A stretch of 64,000 nt of DNA from Petaurus breviceps papuanus. Taxonomy: Eukaryota; Chordata; Mammalia; Diprotodontia; Petauridae. The notes below the pieces were generated by a model that did not search any database, had not been told where the DNA came from, and saw only the letters and a program-made list of their open reading frames with translations. The stretch lies in assembly GCA_028583685.1 (NCBI GenBank), contig JAMXIF010001210.1, forward strand, positions 7,703,184 through 7,767,183, given 5' to 3'. Of the stretch, positions 46,648-59,007 are shown one piece after another. Both the position numbers and the translations under genes were made by a program. Each line of letters begins with the position of its first letter. Position 1 is the first letter of the stretch.

Positions 46648-47395
46648 CGTTTTTTATATACTTCCAAAATGGAAAAAATTCTGGAAAGCAGGGAGAATGC
46701 AAATGAAAACATAAAGTTTTCTAAGAATGCTCAATTTTTTTAAATAGGAGAGATAAATATGAGAAATTTTAGTTATAAGGTAGATGTAAATTTTCAGTGA
46801 TCCTGAGATTACCTGACAAGCTAGATGGTAGTGCATTATCATTAGCACCTTCTATTAACGAAACCTTATTGGTTTCTGTGTTCAATCATTTTACAGTTTA
46901 AAATATTTTGTCAATTAAAATTTCTTTTCATGGTGCTCAGGAAAAAATGACATGATTAACTGTGCACTTTAGGAAGATTTTACCAATTGTGTAGAGGACA
47001 AATTTGACAAGGAAGAGCTTGGCAATTGAAAGTCCAATTAGAAGGCTGTTTTCATAGTCTAAGACAAACAGATATGAAACTGAATTATGATGATGGGGAG
47101 AAAGGTAAAGATGGCAGATATGTTTAGGAAGTAGTACTGAAAATACTTGGTAACTGATTGGATAAGGCATGCAGAATGGAGGAATAGAAGAGGGGAAGAA
47201 TCAAGTATATGTCTGAGCTTTTGAATCTAGGTTAAAGGATACAGTTTCCATAATCAGAATCCAAAAAAAAAAAAAGGAGGCTGGGTTGTTTTAGATAGGA
47301 AGATAATTAGTTCTGGGTAGAGTCTGAGATATATATCTATGGGATATCCACTTAGGAATGTAGAGAATAGATGGTAATTCAGCCAAATGTATTCA
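46330..47395 (-). mobile_element. L2 LINE 3' region with (CA)n
   Basis: Antisense L2: 'gggactttaaatgctaagct' and 'gaggagtttatattttatct' at the left, then 'aattagaaggctgttttcat', 'cttggtaactgattggataa' and 'gatagttagttctg'-like sequence further right. A (CA)n microsatellite occupies 46606-46646. Confidence 0.7.
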
Positions 47396-47579
47396 ATTAA
47401 TATAATTATATTTGCCTAAATTTTAAATACTCAGGTTTTTTTTCCCCATTTGGAGCTTAGAATTTATCTGTGAAACTATGTCCAATAAATAATAATAATA
47501 ATAATAGTAACATTTTACTCCTCTGTTTTCATGGTGACATTAGTTTCCCTAAAATGTTGTCCTTCACAACCTGACTTAG

Positions 47580-48030
47580 AATCATAGAATGTTAAAACTA
47601 GAAGAAACCTGAGGGATTAAACACACCCATTTTCTGGAAAGGTAAGTAAAATCCAGAGAGACTAAATCCAAACAGCTGTTTTGTGGGAGAAATTGGAGTA
47701 AAACTTGTGGATTCTGGTTATTAGCCCATAAGTCTTGTCAAAATTTCTCACAGCTTTTCCAAGTGCTGTCTATCTCTGATGGGTATAATAAACATTTTGC
47801 CATTACACATTTCTCCTGTTATTTTTCATCACAAATAACAATAATGATAACATACACCTTAGCATTTCTTTATAGTTTAGGGATCACTGTCTTTACAAAC
47901 TTATGAGGCATCATTATCTCTATTTAACAAATAAGGAAATAGTTTAGAATTGTCAAAATCAGGAGTGAATTTTAGATTTTTGGTGTCCAAGTCCAATGTT
48001 TCCCCTTGAACCACCCCATCCCTATTGTAC
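47580..48030 (-). mobile_element. Two MIR-related CORE-SINE fragments
   Basis: 47580-47760: 'tagaatgttaaaactagaag', 'aaacctgagggattaaacac'. 47855-48030: 'atgaggcatcattatctcta', 'acaaataaggaaatagttta', 'ggtgtccaagtccaatgttt'. Both antisense and diverged. Confidence 0.6.
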
Positions 48031-48054
48031 CACAGTGCCTCTCAAAATGTTTTC

Positions 48055-48470
48055 TGGGAATATTGTACACAGTTATAGCAATACTGTATGAGATCAACTG
48101 TGAATGACTTAGCTCTTCTCAGCAAAACAGTGATCTAAGACAATTCCAAAGGACTCTTGATAAAAATTGCAATCTGCCTGCAGAGAAAGAGCTGATGGAG
48201 TCTGAATGCAGATGGAAACATACTATTTTTCACTTTCTATATTGTTTTCATTTTTTCCCCCTTTGGGCCTGTCTTCTTTCACAACATGACTAATAAGGTT
48301 ATATGTTTTGTATGATGGAACATGTATAATCTATATCAAATTGCTTACTGTTGGGGGTGGGGGTTGAGGGAGGGAGAGAGAATTTCAAACTCATTTTTTA
48401 AATTAATGTTAAAATTTGTCTTTACATGTAACTTGATATATAAAAGTACATTATTATTTTAAAAAAATGT
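48055..48470 (+). mobile_element. L1 3' end, 5'-truncated
   Basis: Sense 3' UTR: 'gatcaactgtgaatgactta', 'agacaattccaaaggactct', 'agagctgatggagtctgaat', 'catgtataatctatatcaaa' and the terminal 'tttacatgtaacttgatata'. The flanks share aaaatgttt (about 48040-48048 and 48464-48472), a plausible short duplication. Confidence 0.85.
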
Positions 48471-48569
48471 TTCCCAAGACATATTGTAGGGGAAATGGCT
48501 TATGGAAGTATACCACATGAAGTGCCTTTTTGAGTCATATCTGTTCGTCCATTTAATACCCTTATTATT

Positions 48570-48680
48570 TGTAATCTTCTTGTGCACAAATAATGTTTAA
48601 GTTTTATCTTTGCATCCTCAGTACCTAGTAAAATTCTTGAACACCGTAGGTGATTAATAAATTTTAAAATGATAAATAAA
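48570..48680 (+). mobile_element. L2 LINE 3' terminus
   Basis: 'tctttgcatcctcagtacct', 'gtaggtgattaataaatttt', then ATAAATA repeats. Confidence 0.65.
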
Positions 48681-49024
48681 TAAATAAACTGATTAGCTGT
48701 GGTCCAGTGGAATTTGTAAAGAAGTCCTGATGTAATTCAAGACTTGACTATTGAGGGAATGTCTTTGTCAATGACTAAAGAATGTATTGGTACTCTTCTG
48801 TAGGATAGGGTATAGAAAAATGAGTTGATTTAAATCACATGAATTTGATGTTTAAGTCATAGTAGAAAACATACCAAAAGAGAATATTCAGTTAGATACC
48901 TAATGGCAAATTCCTTTGGGAAAAGTAAAATAGTTGAAAAAATATCTGTTATCCTCTCATTTATCACCAGAGAATTGGTCCCTAGGCAGTGGATCTTTTT
49001 TTTTTTTTTTCTGCCACACAACCC

Positions 49025-49250
49025 GTGTTACAGCGCTGAACTTTAAGCAAGGAGTAATGTGTCTATGAATCCTGCCTCTATTACTTGATAGTCGTCACAC
49101 AATGGAAAAGTTGCTTAATGTCTGATCCTCAGTTACCTTATATATAAAAGGATAATGCTCTCTGTACTAGCACTCAGTCACAGCATTCTTGGGAGGAAAA
49201 CTGAAATAATATCTGTGAGGTCCTTTATAAATTTTTAAATCCCTATTTGA
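49025..49250 (+). mobile_element. MIR-class CORE-SINE
   Basis: 'atgaatcctgcctctattac', 'cacacaatggaaaagttgct', 'ctgatcctcagttaccttat', 'ctgtgaggtcctttataaat', in sense order. Confidence 0.65.
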
Positions 49251-49785
49251 ATGTCCATAGTGACTATTATTCCTAAAAAGTGGACAGTTTGCAATAAGGA
49301 TCTGGCTGGGAATAAGCAACATGAATGAACGTGTGAATTCTTGAAGTATAGGGGCTCTTCTTGGTAATTATATTGAATTTGCATAGTCCTCTGCATGAGT
49401 GACAGAGGAATCCTGGAAAGAGGATAATAAGTGTGTTTTTGTTAAATAATAAGGCATCTGTTCAGGTGTAGTATTTCCCTCTTGCTGTTAAGTGTGGTGA
49501 TGTTGAGCAATCAGACTGGAACATTATCAACTCTGACAGGCTTCTGCCTTTGACAGGAGATGCCCTACATTTGACAACAAACAAGATATATATTTTGATT
49601 TTCCTTCATTCTCGTGCTTCTGCTTGAGATTTTATTGTGGGAAAGGTGAATCTTGACTATGGTCAGGAAGCTTAGTTGAGGGCACAAATATCAGAAGATA
49701 AATTTCCCTTAGCTTTTGTCACAAAATAACCAAGTTTCTGTACCATTATTCTTTCACCAAATTTTAGAAATGATTTTTTGTTAAA

Positions 49786-49940
49786 TAAAGTTAGTATGGG
49801 GGTGGCTAGGTGGCACAGTGAATAGAGCACTGGCCCTGGAGTCAGGAGGACCACTTCCTAGCCCTGTGACCTTGGGCAAGTCACTTAACCCCAATTGCCC
49901 TGCCTTCTCCCTCCAAAAAAAAAAAATTAAAGTTAGTATG
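49786..49940 (+). mobile_element. tRNA-derived SINE, type B, lacking its B-box segment
   Basis: Body 49799-49927 with perfect 13-bp duplications taaagttagtatg (49786-49798 and 49928-49940) and an A tail. Relative to other copies it lacks roughly 30 bp after 'gtcaggaggacc', including the B-box-like 'gagttcaaatc'. The rest, including the A-box-like head, is well preserved. Confidence 0.93.
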
Positions 49941-51045
49941 TAACTTGTTGCAAATATGTTATTGTCTTAGCAATGGATATTTTCTCATCATTCCCTATAT
50001 TGACATGAAAAGAAAAGGTTAATTGGATCAGGTAGTAGTCTACCTGATGGTGAAAATCTGTCCTTTGTCCTTGGTATTTGAGCAAGTCAAAAGATATTTC
50101 ATAGCATCTGACCAACCTTGGATCCTTGGGTAATGCTGCATAAAAAAATAAGGTGAGCTTAACTATTATAAAGAGATGCAGTCTGGTAGAGGGAATATAG
50201 AGTAAGGCTCAAAGTTTCAGGAAGATATGTCTTCAAGTCCAATCTCCAACATATCCCCATTTACAGACTTTGTGACTATAAAGTTATATAATCTTTCAGG
50301 CTACAGGCAACTCTCCATCACTAAAGTGCAAAGTAGGTGTGTTTCTTCATTATTACAGGGATTTCCTTCATTCAGAATTCCTTATAGCAATGAAATAAAA
50401 GGCCCAGTCCTCTTATTCTCATATCTAAAAAAAAGAATGAGAAACTGAGTCATAGGTAAGTGATATATAATAAAGAAAAATTCTGTGAGAGACTAAAAGT
50501 TAGGATGCAGTGAGAATTCTGCCATAAGGTGATTTCATTCAGTGTTAGCCTAACACATAGAAGAAGTAATCAGTTACTATGCACTTTAAATTGGAAAATT
50601 AAAGGACTCCACCCCAAAGTTCCCCTTTCTCTCCATCTTAAATTTCACAATTACAGCTTTTTTCCTTTGATTTTCAGTTATGTTTTCCAGTTGAAATAGA
50701 GATATTCTTGGGACTATAAATGAAGCCTATATTCAAACCATGTATCCTTTAACATAAAAGTATCTGTAGTATATATCCAAAATGGCAGCTAACTGAAAAG
50801 AGACTTCAATTGGACAGAGTAGAAAAAAAGTTTGGAGTAGATGTTTTTGCCTTAAGAGAACAAGACTAGATACAAGTCCATGGTCTTCTACTATTCACTG
50901 TGGAGGGGAGAGTGTTTTAAAGAAGAGAAGGGAAATAAAAGATGTTAGAGGAGTTAGCATTTTTGCCTAGAATTAGTCCTACCTAGTCTCATTGATAAGG
51001 TAGTCATACGCTGGGAACTCCAAATAGTAAGGCTATAATTATTTC
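49941..51045. other. No recognisable feature
   Basis: Nothing assignable apart from a faint CORE-SINE-like patch near 50170-50300. Confidence 0.4.
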
Positions 51046-51047
51046 AA

Positions 51048-51050
51048 AGC

Positions 51051-51088
<38 letters not shown>

Positions 51089-51110
51089 GTATATAGATAT
51101 ACACACACAT
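51048..51110. repeat. (AT)n/(AC)n microsatellite
   Basis: AT dinucleotides followed by gtatatat and acacac units. Confidence 0.95.
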
Positions 51111-52600
51111 TTATATATGGACAATCGGCATCTATTTCAGTGTGTTTCCTACTGGACATATTTTGTCATTTTTAATTAATGTAGATGCCAAAGGTCTTGC
51201 AGTTATAAGAAATCTCTCACAGAATAATCTTATCCCCCACTAGCATGGTTGGAGGAATGGCAAACCAGGGGTTTAAAGAAAAGATGGTTGTTAATGTTTG
51301 CACACATCTCTCCCAGTGGCATTCCACCAGCTAAGAGGCTTGTACTGTCCCTCTTAATCTGAGTGAGTGGTTCCAGATTCACAGCAAGACCTCAAGGAGA
51401 GCCAGATGATAGAGCAGATGGCAGATGACTAATTTGGCAAGCTTTGATGAGTGGAAATTGTTTGTTTTAATTGCTTGTCAAGTCCACTACCTACGTTAAA
51501 GTTAAGGACCAGCATTTGCATTGGGTTAAAAAAAAAAAAAACTCCCACCCAAACAAAGACTTCTTTTTAAATTTTTTTTCTTGGAGTTTGAGAGGGAATG
51601 GAAAAGTATGTCAACAACAGTCACCAAAATGAATATTTCAGATACATGATTAGATGATGCTTTGGTTTAATTTCCTACTCTATATCCTGTATTATTGTGT
51701 ATTTAGATTTTATAATGTGTGTTTTCATAGTGACGTGATTTAAAGAGAAAGCATATATGGTTGAATATATAAAAATGGGAAAGTAATAGGAATGAGAAAC
51801 TAAAGAAATTGATGAACAGTTAAACTCAAATTTGATTGTTCCATGTTGATCTGTCTGTAATTTTTAAGTCATTTTGTATGATGTCTTTTATTAAACTAGA
51901 TTATGCAATATATAATGAAAAAAAGTCAGGATTGCTAAATGGATGACACATCAAATAATGGAAAAATAAATTAATGTAGTCCTCTCACAGAAAAATAATC
52001 ATTCTTAATTAAGAAACAATCATTTTCAATATTTAAACCTATCATTCTTTTTGATATCCTTATAGAATCAGAAAATTTCCCCTTGAAATACACTTTAGCA
52101 GTTCAAGGAATCCTCCTGATACCAAGGGGCAGCATTTGCCAGGCAGGAAATATGTCAAGATCAGATTGACAAAAAGTGGAAGAAAGCAGACCAAAAGAGA
52201 GCTCATGATCTAATACAATAAAAATGGACTCATCTTTCAGCTGTTTGTGATACATCATGCCTTTGTCTCCCCTGGCTACAACTCTATTAGGCAATGTCTA
52301 TCTTGCCAAATGGCCCTTTTCATTTGGCTCAAGGATTATTCAGAAAATGTTTTAGCTAATTTCAGCTGAATCAGAGGTCTTCCATTTGAGGAGCAACTGC
52401 AGCATAAGAAGAAGTGATAGGGATTCATAGATAAGCCTTGGTGTCTCTTATCTATTATAAACAAACCTTGTTTCCTTAAGGTGTGAAACTCATGGTTTCC
52501 AGCTTTACAGAGTATCTTGTACCTTACACATTAAGGACAATTAATAAATAGTTGTTTATTTGAAATTAATTGGATTGATCACACAAGAATATTCCTTTAT
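51111..52600. other. No gene; possible conserved segments
   Basis: No repeat recognised. 51230-51480 and 52150-52480 are non-repetitive and compositionally balanced. The second contains 'tttcatttggctcaaggatt' and 'cagctgtttgtgatacatca'. Candidate conserved non-coding DNA only. Confidence 0.3.
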
Positions 52601-52602
52601 GC

Positions 52603-52630
52603 ATATATATATATATGTATATATATATAG
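52603..52630. repeat. (AT)n microsatellite
   Basis: About 13 AT/TA units with one gt interruption. Confidence 0.9.
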
Positions 52631-52810
52631 TCGCTTCTTTGAACTTTTTCATGGTTTCAGTTTGGATAATGCTTAATTCCCCTTATATAGGAATGTTAAA
52701 TAATTTATTTCAATGTTAATACCTGATGACAAACTTTGAGAAAATTCAGTATAGATATTTCAGAATGATTTCTGCCAATACTTGATTGAATTGTGCTTTT
52801 TTTGAAACAT

Positions 52811-52842
52811 ATGTGTGTGTGTGTGTGTGTGCGTGTGTGTGT
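52811..52842. repeat. (GT)n microsatellite
   Basis: GT repeat with one gc interruption. Confidence 0.95.
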
Positions 52843-52869
52843 GGATATTTCCTTCACTGGCACAATTTA

Positions 52870-54205
52870 AGTTAATTCAGCAAGTTTGTATTCAGCAATT
52901 CTTATATGCTAGGCATCATGGTAGGCACTGGAGATTCAACAGTAAAAATTCAAACCGTGCCTTTCCTGGAGTAAAGATAGTTTCATGGCGGGGAATTGTA
53001 TGCCCTTAGAAATATAAGCGTACCATATATGTAAAGGAAATGTAAATTTATTTGGTGGGAGGACTACTAATTGGGAAGGTCACACAGAGGCTTTTTTAGG
53101 AAGTGGCACTAAGACTGAACATTTAAGAGAGCAAGCATTCTGAGAGATGAAGGTGAGGGAGGCAGAAAGAGCATTCCAGACAACAGAATTGACCATTATA
53201 ATGGTATAAAAGAGAGAAACAACATTCTATGTAGGAGGAAGTCAAATAGGCTATTTGGGCTGTAATATAGAGATATGGGAATAATAAGAAATAAGTCTGA
53301 AGAGACAGAATGGAACTAGATTTCAAATGATCTTTAAATTGCAAATAGAAATTCGTCTCTTATAAAATATGGGAGTTACCAAACCTTCCTGATGAGACGA
53401 CTTCTGTGACTAGACCTATGACTTAGGAATATCAATATAAAAGCTCTGTAGAGCATGGATTGGTTAGGGGAGAGAATAGAGACAAAGAGATTAATATAGA
53501 AACTATTGCAATGATCCAGGCAAGAGGTAATAAGGGACTGAACTATGGTGGTTGCTTGACTTGAGAGATGAAAAATATACTGTGAAGGTAAAATTGGTGC
53601 ATTCCACATGATGGTATGTGATGCGGGTGAGATAGACGCAAGAACTGAGTATAAATGACCTTTAACAAATTATTGACTGGGAGGATAATGGTGATTTTCA
53701 TAAAAGTAGGGAAGTGAAAAAAAAAGAGGGAAATGAGGAAGAGGAATGGATTTGGAGAATAACATGACTTTTGTTTTGCATGTTATTTGAGATGACTGTG
53801 CAGTGTTCAGGTGCAAATGTCTTCTATTAACCGCCTTTGTGAGATTGGGTCTCAAAATGACATCATGGCTAGAAATGAGCATTAACCCATGGGGTCTGAT
53901 GATATCAACAAAAGAGAGACAGATGACAATGCATCAAAGAAGAATGAGAAATACCAATCAGAAACTAATGGGGAGAACTAGGAGAAAATATGACAGAAAT
54001 TCAGAGAGTACTCAGAAGGCAAAGGTGGTCAACAGTATCAAATGCTACAGAGAGGGAAAAATGACAAAAATTAAGAAAAGACATTTGAACTTGATAATAA
54101 TGAGATCATTTGCAACCTTAATGAAATCAGTTTCTTTTGAATAGTGAACTTGAAGCCATATTGGAAGGAGTAATGAATAGGAAGTGAGAGAGAAGAGGCC
54201 ACTAA
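52870..54205 (-). mobile_element. L2 LINE, ORF2 RT-to-3' region
   Basis: About 1.3 kb antisense L2, the longest L2 copy here. On the minus strand the RT motif AFDTVDH is still legible at plus 54024-54045. To its left come 'atgatccaggcaagaggtaa', 'gagcattccagacaacagaa' and the 3' end 'ttatatgctaggcatcatgg'. The 77-113 codon frames across it are unrelated to host genes. Confidence 0.85.
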
Positions 54206-54334
54206 ATATTTGCATTTTTTTCCCTTATGTGTTTTGACTATTCATGACTTCTCAGGCTGTTATATGTGTTCATGTCCCAGGCTTTTCTAACTTGTATGCC
54301 ATCTGGGACTTGATTTATAAAGGTAAAAGTTTAC

Positions 54335-54410
54335 ATTTGCTCTTTTCTTCCTTCCTTCCTTTTTTCTCTCTCAATATTTCTTTCCTTCTTTTCCTTCCTT
54401 CCTTTCCTTA
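54335..54410. repeat. Pyrimidine-rich (TTCC)n-like tract
   Basis: cttcc, ttttcc and ctctc units with a few interruptions. Confidence 0.85.
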
Positions 54411-54479
54411 TAATTCTATTTAGCATGAAAAAAATTGCTCTATTTATACTGAAAAATTTACAGCACAATCTTTTGACTG

Positions 54480-54955
54480 GAAAAATTGTTTCCTATTGAT
54501 TGTGGGATAGCTAAACATATTATAGTGCATGAATGTAACAATATAAGTGTGCTATAAGAGATGACAAATGGGATGAATACAGAGAAGTATGGAGACAGTA
54601 ACTAATATAGAGTGACTTAATCAGAGTCATAAAAAATGGCTACAGTAATGTTAATGGAAAAGAATAGTCACGACATAATAATTAAAGATGTGTGCTGTGA
54701 AATTATAATGAACAAGCTTGGCCCCAAAGAAAAGACAGGCATAGACACCTCTACTCAGTATTTTGCAGAGATGATGGGGTTGATATAAGGTCAAATTTTT
54801 TCACAGTATTGGTCAATTTTGCTGATTTCTTTGTTTTTTCTTTTCAAAAATTATTGTATGGACATTCATGCTAGATGAAGGAGCATGTAGGATATGGGGA
54901 AATCTAGTTGAAGTATAAAGAAATAGTGTCTAAATATGTTTAAAAAAATACCATG
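54480..54955 (+). mobile_element. L1 3' end of a second subfamily
   Basis: 'ctaaacatattatagtgcat', 'gatgaatacagagaagtatg', 'gtgctgtgaaattataatga', 'caagcttggccccaaagaaa' and 'ttggtcaattttgctgattt' form an ordered L1-like 3' UTR that differs from the other L1 copies in the window. Confidence 0.7.
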
Positions 54956-55122
54956 ATTTTTAATAAATGTTAACTTCCTCAATTTGAGATATCTTGAAGC
55001 CCTCAATGCTTCTGAAATTTTGCTATCTTCAAACTAGATATAACATTTCCATCTATTGTCCTTCCAATTTCATTTTTAATACTATTGGGAAGAATATAGA
55101 GTATGTTTTTATTGAAAAAAAA

Positions 55123-55309
55123 ATATGGTGGGGGCAGCTAGGTGGCAAAGTGAGTAGAGCACTGGCCCCGGAGTCAGGAGGACCCAAATTCAGTTCTGGC
55201 CACAGACTCTTAACACCCATACAAAAAAACTAGCCATGTAACCTTGGGCAAGTAACTTACCCCCAATTGCCCTCCAAAAAAAAAAAAGAAAAGAAAAAAT
55301 ATATGGTGG
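55123..55309 (+). mobile_element. tRNA-derived SINE, type B, with TSD
   Basis: Body about 55132-55300, with duplications atatggtgg at 55123-55131 and 55301-55309. It contains 'gcagctaggtggcaaagtga', 'gagtcaggaggacccaaatt' and 'ctagccatgtaaccttgggc'. It abuts the left end of the LTR fossil. Confidence 0.9.
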
Positions 55310-55900
55310 TATAACAGCAAACACCCTAGCATAACCAGGGTAGCTGCTAGCATAGGTTCTTAGATCTGCTTTTTTAAAGTAAAGCAACTCAAAATGGGTT
55401 AACAATCTTACTTTAATCTATCAAACATCAGAGAATACACACAGATGTTACAAGCAGGCAGAGAGACAGATCATCATACAGGGCTTCCCACTGTCTGACA
55501 ATTACATCCATAGTTAGTTACCAGACAGGGAAGTACCAACATCTGGGTTTTCAAGGAGGGTGGGGGGAGGCTCAACAGTTGTCCAGAGTCTCATCTGGAC
55601 ACATCACACAACTCTTCCCAAAGTGAGCCCCACAGCAAAACCTCACATCAGGGTATATCTAGCCTTCTCCTGAGTCAGAGACCATCACAACCCTCCTGAC
55701 CCACTACCCAATCACATAGTAACAAGGTGTGGGTGTTCCTGAAGAACAAGCCTCCCACCAAAGGCTCCAGGTGAGCATATTCAGCCTATTAGGGGGCAGA
55801 GTATATTCTCAAATTAAGGAAGGTTCTCAGAGTCACTTAAGTCTATGAAAGGGCCAAGGAGCAGGGAAGATCTTCATATTCTCATTCCCATAACAGGTGA
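55310..55900 (-). mobile_element. Endogenous retrovirus solo LTR fossil
   Basis: About 590 bp. The minus strand begins TGTTATGGGAATGAGAATAT and has an ATTAAA-type poly(A) signal (plus about 55414) towards its far end, so U3 is on the right and U5 on the left. The U3 end resembles that of the LTR at 60602-61010 over its first ~35 bases. No internal gag, pol or env sequence flanks it, so it is solitary. Exact ends are uncertain by several bases and the target duplication is unclear. Old. Confidence 0.6.
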
Positions 55901-56435
55901 TTTGTGATATTCTTTACCCTTTTTGTTTAGAAAATTAATTAAGAATATTTTCCTGAAAAACAAGGTTCTTTTTAAAATAAAGAACTTGTGTTCTCCTTTT
56001 TCTAGTATCTTGCATTAAAATGGGTAAAATTTCACATTGAAAGAGCAGACAATGTTTTTATTTTTAATTCTTCCATGTCTATGGCATCCTTAGAATAGCC
56101 ATTCTGGAAAATAAAATAAAATATAAAAGTCTGCTTTCATATGAATTATGTAGATTTTCTATAATGTAATGGAACATGAATGAATGTTTTTGGTCCTATA
56201 GACCTAGATTCTTAGTAAATAGGATAGCATCTTGTGTTATCTTGGGAGAATGTGGTCTGGATTCTTCAGAAAGTACAATGATCTTCATCATTATTCTCAC
56301 AATATAAAAATTTTAGGCCTTAGCCAATAATAGAATTAATATTTGAAAGGTATATTGAGCTCACATCAAGGATTTGTCATAACTGGTTTGCTGTACAAAA
56401 CTATTGTTATATATCTATTGTATACATGAATATTT
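55901..56435. other. No recognisable feature
   Basis: AT-rich and unassigned. Confidence 0.4.
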
Positions 56436-56439
56436 TTAA

Positions 56440-56830
56440 TATCAATCCTCTCTACTGATCTTACCACCAACCTAGTTTAGACCCTCTCTTGCCTGGACCA
56501 TTACATTAAACATTTGACCAGTTGTCTTCTAGTTTCTTTAGAAACCAGTATCATCTACATCGATGCATCATGGCACATATGAATGGAAGTCATCTTTCTT
56601 TCAGTTGCCAAAATAATAGCTTTATTTCACAGGTTTGGCCATATCCAAAAATTTTACTAAGTCTCTATTGACTGTTGGATAAAATACAAACATTCTATGG
56701 CTTAATTTACGAATCCCTGTAGTCTAGTTTTAACCTACTTTTCCAAATTTAGTCATCTTCTTGCATTATATATTACAGTGAAACTAGATTCCTCACCATT
56801 ACCCACCCTCATCCAGGTATTTATTCCCCT
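56440..56830 (+). mobile_element. L2 LINE ORF2 C-terminal fragment
   Basis: Sense L2: 'tcttgcctggaccattacat', 'gaccagttgtcttctagttt', 'aaagttttactaagtctcta'-like and 'ctattgactgttggataaaa', 'ctttccaaatttagtcatct'-like blocks in ORF2 order. A TCTC-rich tract follows (56826-56885). Confidence 0.65.
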
Positions 56831-57329
56831 TCTCCCTCTGTCTCTCCATCTCTGTCTCTATCTTCTTTTGTCTCTGTCTCTCTCTTAAATGTGACTGGTG
56901 TTCTAAAGTTGGGTGGCTTTGCAAGGCCAATGAGATGATAGATTGCCATCTGTGTCCTGCAGAGGCATCTAGTAGATTCTTGTGGAAGGAATGAGATAGA
57001 AATGCTTGGTTTTGTTTTCTAGCACCTACATTTTGTAGAAATGATAAATTGAAGATATAATCTCATATTTTTAAAGTTATTACTAAAGTACAAGATTACC
57101 TTGAAAATATTAAGCAACTTACTCAAAAATATTAAGCAACTAACTTGAGCTAATAATCTCCAGCCACACTGTTTTTGTGCTTGTTTAAGACATGCTCAGA
57201 TTAGGTTCCATAATAACCTATAAAGTCAAGCTTTGGATAAAAAGAGACAATAAAACTATAGTTATAGAGTTACCTAATGGATGTGAAAGAGGAGCTTGAT
57301 CTATTCCATTAGTTTGACCAAAGAGCAAG

Positions 57330-57665
57330 CAGAAGTTTTAGAAACAGTGACTTGCCAAAGGTCTTTCAGACTGTGATAAAGCCAGGACTAGAACCTCAGT
57401 TTCCTAACCATCTTCACCATTCTCATTCTATTGTAGTATTTTTGTGGAAGCCTAAAGTAATGATTTCATTGGTTTGGAGGAACTCCTAGTTCAGTAACTT
57501 TTTCCACTGATGAACATCAAAACCTTCTTTCTAATTTATAGTCCTAGACATTTACCTGGGACACTAGAGATGGAATGACTTAGTTATGACTATATAGCTG
57601 GTACACATGCCAGTGACAGAACACAAAACGAACACCAATTGCCCTGACTCCAAAACTTCTGTCCT
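57330..57665 (-). mobile_element. Two MIR CORE-SINE fragments
   Basis: 57330-57440: 'gtgacttgccaaaggtcttt', 'ccaggactagaacctcagtt'. 57540-57665: 'tgactatatagctggtacac', 'ccctgactccaaaacttctg'. Both antisense. Confidence 0.6.
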
Positions 57666-57679
57666 TTATGTGTATCTGT

Positions 57680-58440
57680 CAATCAACATTTTTTAAGTGC
57701 TTACTATGGTACAGGTGCCATGCTAAGAACTGAGGCTATGAAGAAACATAAAAAATAATATCCACTTTTTGGGAGCTCAGAGTCTAGTGAAGAAAGACTT
57801 ATGCAAACAATTAGGTACAAACAAACTTCATACAGGCTAAATGGGAAATAATCTATAAAAGGATATCATTAAGATCAAGGAGAATTAGGAAAGCTTTCCT
57901 GCAGAAGTTAATATTTTAGCTTGCACTTGAAGGAAGCTAGGAAAATCAGGAGGCAGATGTAAAGAAAGTATGTATTCCACACACTATTGTTTTTGTTGTT
58001 GTTCAATCACTTTCAGTTGTGGCTGATTCTGTGTCCACTTTGGGGGTTTTCCTGGCAAATATATGAGAACAGTTTGCCATTTCCTTCTCATCTCATTCTA
58101 TAGATGAGAAAACTGAGCAAATAAGGTTTAGTGACTTGTCCAGTGTCTGAAGCCTGATTTGAATTCAGGTCTTCCTGACTGCAGGCCCTACACTCTGTCT
58201 ACAGGACACCAAATGTTCCTTGCATAGTGGTCAGAAAATGAAAATTTCCCTACTTTGAAAATGGAATAACTGCAAAGGGAAAGGAGGAATATGTAAGGTA
58301 TTAGAAGACTGGAAAGGTTGGGGGAAGTCATGAAGGGCTTGAAAAGATAAAGAATTTCAAGTTGATCCTGGATATCATAAGTAGCCATTGGAATTTATTG
58401 AGTAGGTGATATCACACCTGTGCTTTGGAAAGATTACTGC
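57680..58440 (-). mobile_element. L2 LINE 3' region, interrupted by MAR1
   Basis: Antisense L2: 'gtgcttactatggtacaggt', 'aattaggaaagctttcctgc', 'cttgaaggaagctaggaaaa' to the left of the MAR1. It resumes with 'ggtattagaagactggaaag', 'gtcatgaagggcttgaaaag' and 'agccattggaatttattgag' to the right. Confidence 0.8.
57990..58207 (-). mobile_element. MAR1-type CORE-SINE inside L2
   Basis: Antisense: 'ttgttgttcaatcactttca', 'ctttgggggttttcctggca', 'gtttgccatttccttctcat', 'tgaattcaggtcttcctgac', 'ctacactctgtctac'. Younger than the L2 it splits. Confidence 0.88.
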
Positions 58441-58497
58441 TTCTCATTATACTATCTTATTTAAAAAAATTATCTCATACAGCTGTTTTTTTTCTTG

Positions 58498-58535
58498 CTG
58501 ATATATATATGCATATATATATATACATATATAGT
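58498..58535. repeat. (AT)n microsatellite
   Basis: atatatatgcatatatatat core. Confidence 0.92.
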
Positions 58536-59007
58536 CATTTAAATGCTGCAGTAAGCATTTCCACACGTACTGTGTGGTAATGATCTGATTGCTTTCAAGA
58601 ACTCTTGATCAACACTTGATTAACTGGCATACAATGATAAGCATTGAAGTTTGAGGTTAGATAAATATTTGAAGGAATTATTTCATTTTTGAGTGAATGG
58701 ACTGCTGATTCCAGTATCCACAATGAATCAGAAGAAGTGTTTTATTTTTGGTAACAGTCTTAAAGGGTTTTTCTCTTTTCATAGAAGAAACCTCTTAAAG
58801 AGCCATCTCTTAAAGAGATGTTACCCGAAGAGCCAGATAAAAGATTTTACAAACTGCTAACTCTGTACAATGGGAGAGAATTCTTTTTTCAGGCATGGGA
58901 TTAGATAGACAATTCTATGAGGCTCTTTCCAACTCTGCTACTCTATGACATATAGAGTATGACATATACTCCTACTGGCCTCACTATTTACCAAATGAAC
59001 AATGTAC

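Noticed and set aside
58801-58835. Palindrome catctcttaaagagatg
   Set aside because: Short perfect inverted repeat with no associated feature; expected by chance.
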